From assembly GCA_020629375.1 (NCBI GenBank), contig JAHDDK010000001.1, forward strand, positions 1 to 60,643: DNA of 60,643 nucleotides, given 5' to 3'. The translations under genes and the position numbers were made by a program. The first letter of the stretch is position 1, and every line of letters begins with the position of its first letter. The notes under the pieces were generated by a model that was not told where the DNA came from, made no database searches, and saw only the letters and a program-made list of their open reading frames with translations. The DNA is from Acidimicrobiales bacterium. GTDB lineage: Bacteria; Actinomycetota; Acidimicrobiia; Acidimicrobiales; SHLQ01. Positions 51,830 to 60,364 of this stretch are shown in pieces.

Positions 51830-53773
51830 ATGCTTCCCGCCCATTCGCACTCATCCGATGACGTCGACGTCCCAACAGTGTCCGCCTGGCTACCCGGCGC
51901 GGCTCGCTCGACAACCAACGGCCTCATCGGCGCGCTGATTGCCGCCGTATTCGTCGCGGCAGGGTTCGTCGATCCGTCTATCGCGCTGGCGGCGCCTTCG
52001 GCTCCCGAGACGCTCGCGTACGTTGACGCCGAGCCTGATGTCGCTCGGATGATGGGGGAGCCCTCCGGTCAGGCGCGGTCGCTCCGCGAAGCCGAATCGT
52101 CGGCGGCCGCCGGGGGCGGCGCAACAACCCCGAACGCACCGGCGGACGGCACGATGGCGCTCTCGGCCATTGCGGATGCGACTGCGGACGCACTCGACGG
52201 CTCGGTGACCGCACTCGCCGACGACTCCGACGTCGCGGCAACCGGCGACGGGTCGGTCGCTGGAGCGGGAGCTGGCGCCCCGCCCACCACCGTCGGTCCG
52301 GCTGCGCCTCCGGCGCGCTTCCCGGTTGCCCCCGCCTCGACGGTGCCACCAAGCCGGCGTTCCCCCACAACGACGACGGTGCTGCCGACGACCTCTGCGC
52401 CGTCCGCGGCACGCCTGCCATCGGCGGTCGGGCCGAACGTTCCGACGACGGCCGCTCCAGCAGCGACGAGCGGGGCCCCTGCCGGCACCAGCACTCCGGA
52501 CACGACGACTCCGCCCAGCAGGGTCCAGCCCACCACGACGACACGAGCCGCGACGACCACCCGAGTTCCCTCGACTACGAGAGCTGCGGTCACAACTGTT
52601 GCGCCGACAACGACGGTGGTACCGGTGACGGCCGCTCCAACCACTACCTCCCGCACCACAACCTCGGCATCCGGCCGGACGATCCACGTACGAGCTGGCG
52701 GATCTGGAAACGGTTCGGCGTCATCGAACGCGCTTGGTTCGATTGCTGCTGGAGTCGATCGGGCCCAGCCCGGCGACACGGTCCTGGTTCATGGCGGAAC
52801 CTATCCGGGCTTCCGCGTGGACAAGAGTGGGCGCGACGACGCCTGGATCGTCGTCGCCGCTGCGCCGGGCACCACGCCACTCATCGATCCGCCTCGCCAC
52901 GCCGGGGTGACCCTCGATGGCGTGCATCACATCGAGATCCGCGGGTTCGAGATCAAGGGGCATCAGAACTCGTCGGGTGCGGGTGTCCGGATCGCGAACA
53001 GCGCGTACAGCATCAAGGTGATCGGCAATCACGTCTATGACTTCCCGGGAAATGGGATCGAAGTGTACGAAGCCGGTGGTGTGGAGATCCGCGGCAACCG
53101 GGTGCATGGCAACAGTCGCCGAAGCCCATATCAGACGAGCGGAATCTCGATCTTCAAGGCCCGTGGGGCGGACAACCCCGGCTGGGACAATGTGATCGCG
53201 GACAACATCGTGTTCGACAACATCAATATCGTTCGCAGCGCCGCGAACAAGATCACCGACGGCAATTGCATCATCATCGACTACACCAAGCAGTACGGGT
53301 ACCGCGGGGGCTTTCTGATCGAGAACAACCTCTGTGCGGACAATGGCGGTCGGGGGATCCACGTGTTCCACAGCAACAACGTGCTGGCCCGGAACAACAC
53401 GCTGTTCCGCAATCTGACCCACGCCGAGATCCGCGACGGAGAACTCACTGCGCTCGAGGCGAACAACGTCGAGTTCCGCAACAACCTCGTGTGGTCGACC
53501 GACGGTGCCAAGGACGTCCATTTGTGGCGGGCGAACGACACCCGGGTCGTCAACAACATCATCGTCGGAGAGAAGATCGACAACAGCGGCGGGAACAATC
53601 CAACGGTGTCGAATCCAGCCCTCCGGAACCCGAATCTGCGTCCGAGCGCCGACGATTTCCGACCATCGTCATCCAGCCCTGTCGTCGGCCGGTCGACCGG
53701 TTCGACCCCATCGCGCGACCTGCGCGGAACTGCCCGGCCAGGCTCACCGACGGTGGGGGCTCTCGAGCCGTGA
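51830..53773 (+). CDS. Secreted right-handed beta-helix protein (beta-helix paralogue B)
   Basis: A 647-residue protein. An N-terminal hydrophobic segment at about 30-55 serves as signal or anchor. About 220 residues of Ala/Pro/Thr-rich sequence follow (60-282, many TTT blocks). The beta-helix domain runs from 283 (TIHVRAGGSGNGS) to the end with RSPYQTSGISIFK (431-443), ITDGNCIIID (475-484), NGGRGIH (505-511) and a final SPTVGALEP. Here the linker precedes the helix and there is no RTX tail, the reverse of paralogue A. The ATG at 51830 is preceded by an in-frame TTG. A stem-loop GTGAGGTGA/TCGCCTCAC overlaps its stop. Confidence 0.83.
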   Translation: MLPAHSHSSDDVDVPTVSAWLPGAARSTTNGLIGALIAAVFVAAGFVDPSIALAAPSAPETLAYVDAEPDVARMMGEPSGQARSLREAESSAAAGGGATTPNAPADGTMALSAIADATADALDGSVTALADDSDVAATGDGSVAGAGAGAPPTTVGPAAPPARFPVAPASTVPPSRRSPTTTTVLPTTSAPSAARLPSAVGPNVPTTAAPAATSGAPAGTSTPDTTTPPSRVQPTTTTRAATTTRVPSTTRAAVTTVAPTTTVVPVTAAPTTTSRTTTSASGRTIHVRAGGSGNGSASSNALGSIAAGVDRAQPGDTVLVHGGTYPGFRVDKSGRDDAWIVVAAAPGTTPLIDPPRHAGVTLDGVHHIEIRGFEIKGHQNSSGAGVRIANSAYSIKVIGNHVYDFPGNGIEVYEAGGVEIRGNRVHGNSRRSPYQTSGISIFKARGADNPGWDNVIADNIVFDNINIVRSAANKITDGNCIIIDYTKQYGYRGGFLIENNLCADNGGRGIHVFHSNNVLARNNTLFRNLTHAEIRDGELTALEANNVEFRNNLVWSTDGAKDVHLWRANDTRVVNNIIVGEKIDNSGGNNPTVSNPALRNPNLRPSADDFRPSSSSPVVGRSTGSTPSRDLRGTARPGSPTVGALEP

Positions 53774-53794
53774 GGTGACATCGAGTCGCCTCAC
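53770..53794 (+). terminator. Hairpin at the end of beta-helix paralogue B
   Basis: GTGAGGTGA (53770-53778) pairs with TCGCCTCAC (53786-53794), nine pairs with one G-U, loop of 7 nt. It overlaps the stop codon. No T-run immediately after it; a TTTTTGTT stretch lies about 25 nt downstream. Confidence 0.45.
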
Positions 53795-53837
53795 GGACAC
53801 GGGGCGAGAGATTTCTGCACTTTTTGTTACAAACGGT

Positions 53838-53865
53838 TTGCGATCGTCACGGCCGCGACTACATT
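53838..53865 (+). promoter_or_regulatory. Possible promoter for the DUF4038 gene
   Basis: TTGCGA (53838-53843) and TACATT (53860-53865) with a 16-nt spacer, in a locally AT-richer stretch about 30 bp before the ATG at 53897. The fit is fair, not strong. Confidence 0.35.
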
Positions 53866-53896
53866 TTGTGGGGGCGCGGTCGACACAGGTGCAGGT

Positions 53897-55489
53897 ATGT
53901 CGCAAGCAAACAGACGGGTTGGGCGACGCCTCACGATCGCCGCGGCCTTCTCGCTCGGGGTGATGATCCCGATCCTGGTCGGCGCCGCCGCTCGTGATCT
54001 CCCGATTCTCGAGACGACCGGCGATGGCTCCGAGTCAGCAACGGTCGAGGGTGCACGCGCTGTCGGCGAAGCGTCGGGACGTGCCATCGTCGATCCGGAC
54101 GGAACGACCGGTCCGTCGTCAGCCGCCGGTTCCGGCATCGCGTCCGCCGCAGTGGCCGAAGCCCTGGTTGCCGAGTCTGATACGGCCATCGACTCCGTCA
54201 CCGATACGGCGGGCGACGGTTCGACCTCCGACGATGCGGCGGCCACCGATACGGCGCCGACGAGTGCGCCGACCTCGACCACCGCGGAAACGGCCAGTGC
54301 TGGTACCGAGACGACGGCCGCAACCAGCCCGACAACGACGGCTCGGTCGACAGCAACCACCACTCGACCCAGCACCACGGTCCGGCCGACCACGACCACC
54401 CGTGCGACGACGACGACGGTTCGCCAGACCACCACCACTCGGCAAACCACCACGACCCGCCCCCCGACCACGACGACGACCACGACGACCGCCGCCCCCA
54501 ACCGGTCGGCGAGTGTGAATGGCATCACGCACGTCGCGTCGAGCGCGCCGACGGCGATCCCCGTGTACGACACGGCATGGCAGATGCTGATCAAAGCGAC
54601 TCCCGCCCAGACCGACGCCTACTTCGCGACACTGAAGAACTACGGGTTCACGGGGGCATGGACGGCGATCATGCATCATTCGCCGGCTACCTACCTCGAC
54701 AACTTTGCGGGAGGCGGTCAGGTGGCCAGCGTCCAGAACGGCCAGGTCGTTTTGAGCGATGGTTACGTGCGCCGTGTCCGGGAGATTCTCGACTCGGCGC
54801 AACGCCACGGGATGAAGGTCGGTCTCATCCCGGCATGGCAGAACACCTACCTCCCCGGCGCAAAGTCGAACGGCGGCAAGGAAAACCAGGTCGTCGGTAC
54901 GATCAACGAGGGCAATGCCTACGCCTTCGGTAAGCAGATCGCCGAGAAGTTCGGCGACCATCCGGCCTTGTCGATGTGGGTGTTCGGCGGTGACGCGGCG
55001 TCCAACAACACCGACGCGAATCGTCGAGTCTGGCGACAGATGGCGAGCGGGATCAAGGACGCGGGCTCGAACCACAAGATCACGTATCACACACCGCCAT
55101 CCGGTAAGGGCCATCTCAACTACCGAGGCGAGTGGTGGCTCGACTTCATTTCGCCCCAGACCGGCCACAACCAGGGTGCACAAGAGACCCAGAACGAGCT
55201 GTCCACGGTCCGCAACGGCTACGGCCTGCCAACGTGGCAGGGCGAGTCTCGGTACTTCAACATCACGTTCGACTGGATCAGTGCGCAGTGGCGCAATCCG
55301 GGCGTTCAGCAAATGCGCGAAGATGCCCAAGCGGCCAAGAACGCTGGCGTTGCGGGCTACGTGTATGGCGATGCCGGCCGCTGGAAGTGGTGTATCGGCG
55401 CCGGCGACACGACCCCGTGCAACGCAAACAACATCGGCGCATCATTCGGTGACGCCGAGCGAGCCGTGATCAACGTGTTCCGTCGCTGA
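53897..55489 (+). CDS. Secreted DUF4038 (apiosidase-like) glycosidase-type protein
   Basis: A 530-residue protein. Cationic head and membrane/signal segment (about 12-30), an acidic Ala/Thr spacer to about 135, and a Thr-rich stretch with TTTR repeats (about 135-198). The catalytic-type domain (about 205-528) fits DUF4038, a TIM-barrel family that includes apiosidase-like glycoside hydrolases: PVYDTAWQMLIKATPAQTDAYFATLKNYGFTGAWTAIM, HGMKVGLIPAWQ, FGDHPALSMWVFGGDAA, WWLDFISPQTGHN and LPTWQGESRYFNI. Acidic residues at FGGD and WQGES are candidate catalytic groups. It lies between two beta-helix paralogues, so it likely acts on the same polymer. Confidence 0.8.
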   Translation: MSQANRRVGRRLTIAAAFSLGVMIPILVGAAARDLPILETTGDGSESATVEGARAVGEASGRAIVDPDGTTGPSSAAGSGIASAAVAEALVAESDTAIDSVTDTAGDGSTSDDAAATDTAPTSAPTSTTAETASAGTETTAATSPTTTARSTATTTRPSTTVRPTTTTRATTTTVRQTTTTRQTTTTRPPTTTTTTTTAAPNRSASVNGITHVASSAPTAIPVYDTAWQMLIKATPAQTDAYFATLKNYGFTGAWTAIMHHSPATYLDNFAGGGQVASVQNGQVVLSDGYVRRVREILDSAQRHGMKVGLIPAWQNTYLPGAKSNGGKENQVVGTINEGNAYAFGKQIAEKFGDHPALSMWVFGGDAASNNTDANRRVWRQMASGIKDAGSNHKITYHTPPSGKGHLNYRGEWWLDFISPQTGHNQGAQETQNELSTVRNGYGLPTWQGESRYFNITFDWISAQWRNPGVQQMREDAQAAKNAGVAGYVYGDAGRWKWCIGAGDTTPCNANNIGASFGDAERAVINVFRR

Positions 55490-55603
55490 ATTCGCCGACG
55501 GATATGACGATTGACCCAGTGACGGGTCTCCGGGGCGGCACGTAGAGTGGTACTTGGCGAACACGGAGGCACGGATTGTTGTCAAACTGCCGATTCGTGG
55601 AGC

Positions 55604-55609
55604 GAGGAG
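55604..55609 (+). promoter_or_regulatory. Ribosome binding site fixing the start of beta-helix paralogue C
   Basis: GAGGAG with a 4-nt spacer before ATG at 55614. It argues against the in-frame TTG at 55554. Confidence 0.6.
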
Positions 55610-55613
55610 CGCA

Positions 55614-57020
55614 ATGATCGAGCTGGTGCGGCGGCGCCCATGGATAGCAGTCGTTCCGACGATCGTCGCTCTCGTGATCGCGGGCGCAGGATGGCGCGCG
55701 CTGCGCGCCGAACCGGCGAACACGGGACCGCCACCGACACTGCCCGAGTACGCCACACCCACGTCGCTGGCTCCGGACAACGACGTTGTCGCTGGCGCCG
55801 CATCTGAGGTTCCGCAAACGACGGTCGTCGACGCAGACGAGGAAACCGACACGACATCGTCGACGGCTGAACCAGCGGAGGAGCCGACGCCAACCGGCCC
55901 GACGCCCACGATCGTCGTCCAGCCTGATGGCAGCGGCGACTACGTTCTGTTGCGCGAGGCGATCGCGGCGGCCGTACCCGGCGACGTGATCGAAGTCCAT
56001 GGTGGCGAATGGGGACGCCAACGCATCGACCAAAACGGCGGTCCTGGAGCGTGGCTCCGAATCGTTGCCGCCCCTGGTACTCGACCGATCATCCGCACCG
56101 CCGGAGAGGGGAGCGGGTTCGAGCTCGACCGCGCGTCGTATGTCGAGATCGACGGGTTCGAGATCATCGGACCGTCCGAGACGCGCTCCGGCGCCGGAGT
56201 TCGCATCGTCAACAACACGCATCACGTTCGCGTCGAGAACAACGTGATCCACAACTTTCCGGGGAACGGAGTCGAAGTCATCGAGTCCGGCTCGGTGGCG
56301 GTCATCGGCAACGAGATCTTCAACAACAGCCGCCGCAGCCCGTTCCAGACCAGCGGAATCTCATTCTTCAAGCCCTGGGGTGATGATGGTGACGGGTTCG
56401 AGAACATCGTGTCCGGAAACATCGTGTACGACAACGAGAATCTGGTCCCGAACCAGGTGCACGGAATCACCGACGGCAACTGCGTGATCATCGACAACAC
56501 CCGCTGGCCGGCCGGTGACTACGAGTATCCCGGCGAAACGCTCATCGAGAACAACGTGTGCTTTGACAACGGCGGTCGAGGGATTCACGTACTGAAGGCT
56601 GACGATGTCTACGTCGTCAACAACACGCTGTACCGGAACCTCCGAACCGAGTCGATCCAGGGCGGCGAATTGAGCGCGGACGATGCCCGAAACGTGTTGT
56701 TCCGGAACAACCTCGTGTGGCCACGCCTCGCCGAAGACGGCGTGCGCGTGGCGCGATCCGAATCCGTCGGGTTCGACAACAACGCGTACGTCGTCGCTCC
56801 CGGCACCGATAGTGGTCTATTCGAGGAGAGCGCAGTGCTCCTCGCTGATGCAGGCTTCGTCAACGCCGACATCGACCCCTCGACAGCTGACTTCCGGCCG
56901 CTGCCAGACTCGGCGGTCGTTGGCGCCGGCTCTCCTGAGGGCGCCCCACCAGTCGACTTCGCAGGCGTCACACGCCCGACGACGCCGTCTCTTGGGGCTC
57001 TGGAGCCGGAAGTGCCGTGA
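55614..57020 (+). CDS. Membrane-anchored right-handed beta-helix protein (beta-helix paralogue C)
   Basis: A 468-residue protein. A short basic head (ELVRRRPW) and a hydrophobic segment (10-24) form an uncleaved anchor or signal, followed by a Thr/Glu/Pro spacer to about 98. The beta-helix starts at TIVVQPDGSGDY (99) and includes RSPFQTSGISFFK (241-253), ITDGNCVIID (285-294) and NGGRGIH (319-325), with TPSLGALEPEVP at the end. No RTX tail. Shares all signatures with paralogues A and B, but with the shortest linker. Its last 53 bp overlap the 3' end of the convergent flippase gene. Confidence 0.84.
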   Translation: MIELVRRRPWIAVVPTIVALVIAGAGWRALRAEPANTGPPPTLPEYATPTSLAPDNDVVAGAASEVPQTTVVDADEETDTTSSTAEPAEEPTPTGPTPTIVVQPDGSGDYVLLREAIAAAVPGDVIEVHGGEWGRQRIDQNGGPGAWLRIVAAPGTRPIIRTAGEGSGFELDRASYVEIDGFEIIGPSETRSGAGVRIVNNTHHVRVENNVIHNFPGNGVEVIESGSVAVIGNEIFNNSRRSPFQTSGISFFKPWGDDGDGFENIVSGNIVYDNENLVPNQVHGITDGNCVIIDNTRWPAGDYEYPGETLIENNVCFDNGGRGIHVLKADDVYVVNNTLYRNLRTESIQGGELSADDARNVLFRNNLVWPRLAEDGVRVARSESVGFDNNAYVVAPGTDSGLFEESAVLLADAGFVNADIDPSTADFRPLPDSAVVGAGSPEGAPPVDFAGVTRPTTPSLGALEPEVP

Positions 57021-58236
57021 TCGGCGTCGTTGTCGTGAGCGCGAGCCACAGCGCAACGGCCAGCAACGCTTCGGTAATGATCGTTGCGATGAGCGCACCC
57101 TCGATGCCACGGGCAGGGATCAGCCAGATGTTGAGCCCGACGTTCAGCAGTGCCGCTGCCAGCGACACCGCAACGCGAATCGAGTTTCGACCGGTTCCGG
57201 TCAGCGACTGACCCGGGAAGACCTGCGCCACGATCAGCGCGGGCACGACCGACAGCCATCGCACGACATCCACCGACTCGCTGAAGTCGCTCAACAGGCG
57301 AGGGAGCAGCGGGGCGGCGAGATACATCGCGACACCCAACGGAATCGCGTAGATCTCGGCGAGCGCGGTCAGCCGAACCGCCAAACGAGAGCTCTCGCCT
57401 CCGTCGTCGCCTTGCCGGAAGAACCGCGCGTAGCTTGCATTCACGAGGGCCAGGATCGGCACTTGGGCGACGGTGAGAATCCGATAGCCGGCCGTGTAAC
57501 TCCCGGCAGCCGAGTCCGAGTCCAAACGCAGCAGCAGGTACTTGTCGGCTTCGTTCTTCATGAACAACGAACCTGCGCTGATACCGAATGGCAGACCTTC
57601 GCCAGCGTCATGCACGTAGGGGCGCAGCGGACGGGGGAAACCGCCGGTCTGTGCCCAGAGCAGGCTTATGCCGATCATCACCCCGATCACCACGGCACCG
57701 AGGTGGTACACCCCCCACCACAGGGGATCGCTCGCACCGAAGGCGTAGACGTACGTGATGGCGAATCCGAGGCGAATGACCCGCGACACGAACACGGTGA
57801 TCGCCGAGATCCACAACTCCTCGATCGCCTGCGCGGCCTGGGTGCACACGGTCATGAGTGGCTGACCGATCAGCTCGGCGAGACCGACCGCAAGCAGGAG
57901 CGCGAGCGGAGCCTCGGGCAGAATCTGATCCCGGAAGATCACGAGGATGCCGAAGACGGCCAGCCCCCCTGTTGGTGCCAGCGTGAGGTACCGGCACAGC
58001 GCAGCCCGAAGCGACTCTCCTCGTTCGTTCACGGCACGGACGATGAGGTGTCCGGCACCGAAGGCACTGAGGGGTCCGAGCAGCAACATGATGCCCATCG
58101 TTCCGCTGAGGAGGCCGTAGCCGTCCTTGCCGAAGCCGTTCGCAAGAATCACGAACGTCAAGAAGTTCGCCGCAGTTGCAGCGAGTCCCGCGCCGAGCTC
58201 CCAGAACGTGTTCCGGGCGACCCGGCCCAGCTTCAT
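56968..58236 (-). CDS. Wzx-type flippase (MOP superfamily)
   Basis: A 422-residue membrane protein with about 12 hydrophobic segments. N-terminal RVARNTFWELGAGLAATAANFLTFVILANGFGKDGYGLLSG is the first helix pair of polysaccharide flippases. The middle has the charged loop SLFMKNEADKYLLLRLDSDSAAGSYTAGYRILTVAQVP and the C-terminal half contains GTGRNSIRVAVSLAAALLNVGLNIWLIP, which is characteristic of the group. The ATG overlaps the upstream glycosyltransferase stop by 4 nt. It differs strongly from the flippase at 37 kb, so two distinct lipid-linked units may be exported. Confidence 0.87.
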   Translation of the reverse strand: MKLGRVARNTFWELGAGLAATAANFLTFVILANGFGKDGYGLLSGTMGIMLLLGPLSAFGAGHLIVRAVNERGESLRAALCRYLTLAPTGGLAVFGILVIFRDQILPEAPLALLLAVGLAELIGQPLMTVCTQAAQAIEELWISAITVFVSRVIRLGFAITYVYAFGASDPLWWGVYHLGAVVIGVMIGISLLWAQTGGFPRPLRPYVHDAGEGLPFGISAGSLFMKNEADKYLLLRLDSDSAAGSYTAGYRILTVAQVPILALVNASYARFFRQGDDGGESSRLAVRLTALAEIYAIPLGVAMYLAAPLLPRLLSDFSESVDVVRWLSVVPALIVAQVFPGQSLTGTGRNSIRVAVSLAAALLNVGLNIWLIPARGIEGALIATIITEALLAVALWLALTTTTPITALPAPEPQETASSGV

Positions 58237-59336
58237 TGCAGGAGTTCCTCGTATCCGTCGACCATGTCGTCGACCGTCGTCACGTTGCAGTTGTCCATCA
58301 AGACTTGCAGCTCGTTCAACTCGTCGGGGGTCGCGGCGAGCTCCCGGAAGACCTGAATCCAGGCATCGACGTCTTCGGCATCGAGGTATCGGGCGCTGTC
58401 GCCCAGCACTGCGACGTTCTCGGGAATGTCGCTCGACACGACGGGCAAGCCGGCCACGGCGGCCTCGAGGAGCGTGAGGGCTCGACCTTCGTGCAGCGAC
58501 GGGAAGGCCAGCACATCGGCATGGCGGTAGAGCTCGACCACGACGTCTCGATCGACCTTGCCGAGGAAGGTGACCGGTGCGTCGAGGTCACGCGCCTGCT
58601 TCTCCAGGTCATCTCGAAGACTGCCCTCGCCGGCGATGACGAGCCGGAGACCCGGCACGGCGGCCGCTGCTTCGATGATGACCTTCTGGTTCTTCTGTCG
58701 TTCGAGCGAACCGATGCTCACGACGAACAGCTCGCCACGATTCACCCGGCACTCTTTCCGGATGACGTCTTCCTCGCGGCTTTCGATGCTCGGCAACGAG
58801 ATGCCATTGAGGATGGTTCGTGCGCGGTCGCGATACGGCGCTGGCCAGTCGCCCACGAGTGCGAGGCCCTTCTCGCTGACGAAGACGATGTCGGAGTACA
58901 CCCCGATCGTGCCCATGAGCTGCTCGAGCCGCACCCAGATCCCGGACTGGTAGGTCCCAACGGGATTGTGATGAATGACGATTCGGCGCTTCACGCCCAA
59001 CAGCCGAAGGACGGGGGCCGCAAGGAGTGCTGCTGCGGTGGTATGGATGATCACCGCGTCGGGCTTTGTGCGACGAACGTGCTTGATCATCGTCAGCATC
59101 GTCTTCGCGATCCCGGCCGGGCTAGGCGTTCCCGTCGACAAGACGACCGCATCGCGGGTCACGTCATCGACGGCATTCGTACCTTCTCTACGGAAGAATC
59201 CGACGGTCTCGACCTCGTACCCGCGCGCCTGGAGGCCCTCGCCGAGATCCTTCGCAACCTGCTCGCCGCCGCGGTTGTGCAGCTGAAAAAACAGCTGCAT
59301 GACGCGCCGACTTGGTGACGGAGTCTGCTTGGGCAT
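58233..59336 (-). CDS. Glycosyltransferase family 4
   Basis: A 367-residue GT-B transferase from ATG 59336; ATG 59363 would add nine residues. N-terminal MQLFFQLHNRGGEQVAKDLGEGLQARG carries the GGxE loop. IVIHHNPVGTYQSGIWVRLEQLMGT and the hinge SIGSLERQKNQKVIIEAAAAV follow. The donor site has VIAGEGSLRDDLE, FLGKVDRD and the EX7E motif EGRALTLLE. It precedes and overlaps the flippase gene, so the two form a minus-strand pair. Divergent from the second sulfotransferase over about 50 bp. Confidence 0.9.
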   Translation of the reverse strand: MPKQTPSPSRRVMQLFFQLHNRGGEQVAKDLGEGLQARGYEVETVGFFRREGTNAVDDVTRDAVVLSTGTPSPAGIAKTMLTMIKHVRRTKPDAVIIHTTAAALLAAPVLRLLGVKRRIVIHHNPVGTYQSGIWVRLEQLMGTIGVYSDIVFVSEKGLALVGDWPAPYRDRARTILNGISLPSIESREEDVIRKECRVNRGELFVVSIGSLERQKNQKVIIEAAAAVPGLRLVIAGEGSLRDDLEKQARDLDAPVTFLGKVDRDVVVELYRHADVLAFPSLHEGRALTLLEAAVAGLPVVSSDIPENVAVLGDSARYLDAEDVDAWIQVFRELAATPDELNELQVLMDNCNVTTVDDMVDGYEELLQ

Positions 59337-59389
59337 GCGGAGAGTATCCTCGAAGGACGTCATGACTGCCAGATGAGAGGTGACGGGGT

Positions 59390-60292
59390 TTGGCACAGCT
59401 GCAGTTTCTGTTCGGTGTGGCGCCTCGGAGCGGCACCACATTTCTTGGCGATCTGTTGGCTCTCCACCCGGGGTGTGAGCTCCCGGACGGGGTTCCGGAG
59501 GACGGGTTGTTGGGCCCGCTTGGACATCTCGACCGGTACGTGGGCGAGCTGGAGCGATTCTGGGAATCGTGGCCCGATGTATCGACGCCCGAGCGTGATG
59601 AAGTGTTTCGCGGAATCGGTTCGGGTCTTGGGGCCATGCTGCTCGCACGTGCCTCGGGCGAAGCCGATGTCGTGGTCACGAAGACGCCGTTCCCGGCGAA
59701 TCTCGATCGAATCGGAGCGCTCTTTCCCGATTCCCGTGGCGTCGTGATCGTTCGTGATGGTCGCAGCGTTGTCGAATCGACGGTCCGCACCTGGGGTTCG
59801 CCGTTCGATGTCGCCGCCGCCCGCTTTCGGGACGGCGCACGATCGATCCTCGACGCGATCGGATCGATCAACCATCCGCCCGCCCACCTGCGTGTCGTTC
59901 GGTACGAAGATCTCTACGCCGACACCGTGCAGACGGCTCTGGATGTCGTTGACTTCTTCGGGCTCGACACCGGGCACTTTCCGGTCGACAGCGTCGATGC
60001 GATGCCCGTACGGGGCTCCTCGACGATCTCGACGGCCGCCGACGGTGACGTCCACTGGGATGCGGTCGACAAGCCCGCAGACTTCGCTCCGACCGAGCGC
60101 TGGTCGTCGTGGACCGATCATCAACACGAGCTCTTCGCAGCGATCGCGGGCGCCGAGAACCGGGCGTTCGGGTACGAGAGTGTCGAGGTATCCACGAAGG
60201 CGCGAGGACTCGATGCCGCCTTGGGTGCGCGTCGACGGGTCGTCGACGCGCTACCGCCTACGCTGCGGGATCGGTTGTCGGGCCGCACCTGA
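59390..60292 (+). CDS. Sulfotransferase family protein
   Basis: A 300-residue cytoplasmic protein starting at TTG (GAGAGGTG about 9 nt upstream). The PAPS-binding loop is FGVAPRSGTTFLGDLLALHP and the 3'-phosphate site is GVVIVRDGRSVVESTVRTW; the C-terminal part has VRYEDLYADTVQTALDVVDFFGL and a basic tail. It is only distantly like the sulfotransferase at 26.5 kb, so the two probably sulfate different positions. It marks the right end of the visible polysaccharide genes. Confidence 0.88.
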   Translation: MAQLQFLFGVAPRSGTTFLGDLLALHPGCELPDGVPEDGLLGPLGHLDRYVGELERFWESWPDVSTPERDEVFRGIGSGLGAMLLARASGEADVVVTKTPFPANLDRIGALFPDSRGVVIVRDGRSVVESTVRTWGSPFDVAAARFRDGARSILDAIGSINHPPAHLRVVRYEDLYADTVQTALDVVDFFGLDTGHFPVDSVDAMPVRGSSTISTAADGDVHWDAVDKPADFAPTERWSSWTDHQHELFAAIAGAENRAFGYESVEVSTKARGLDAALGARRRVVDALPPTLRDRLSGRT

Positions 60293-60364
60293 CCTCCTGA
60301 AGCACCTCGGTCTCCCGACGGCGCCAGCATGTGGTTCGGGCTGGGACGCTTGCCTGAGCTGAGG

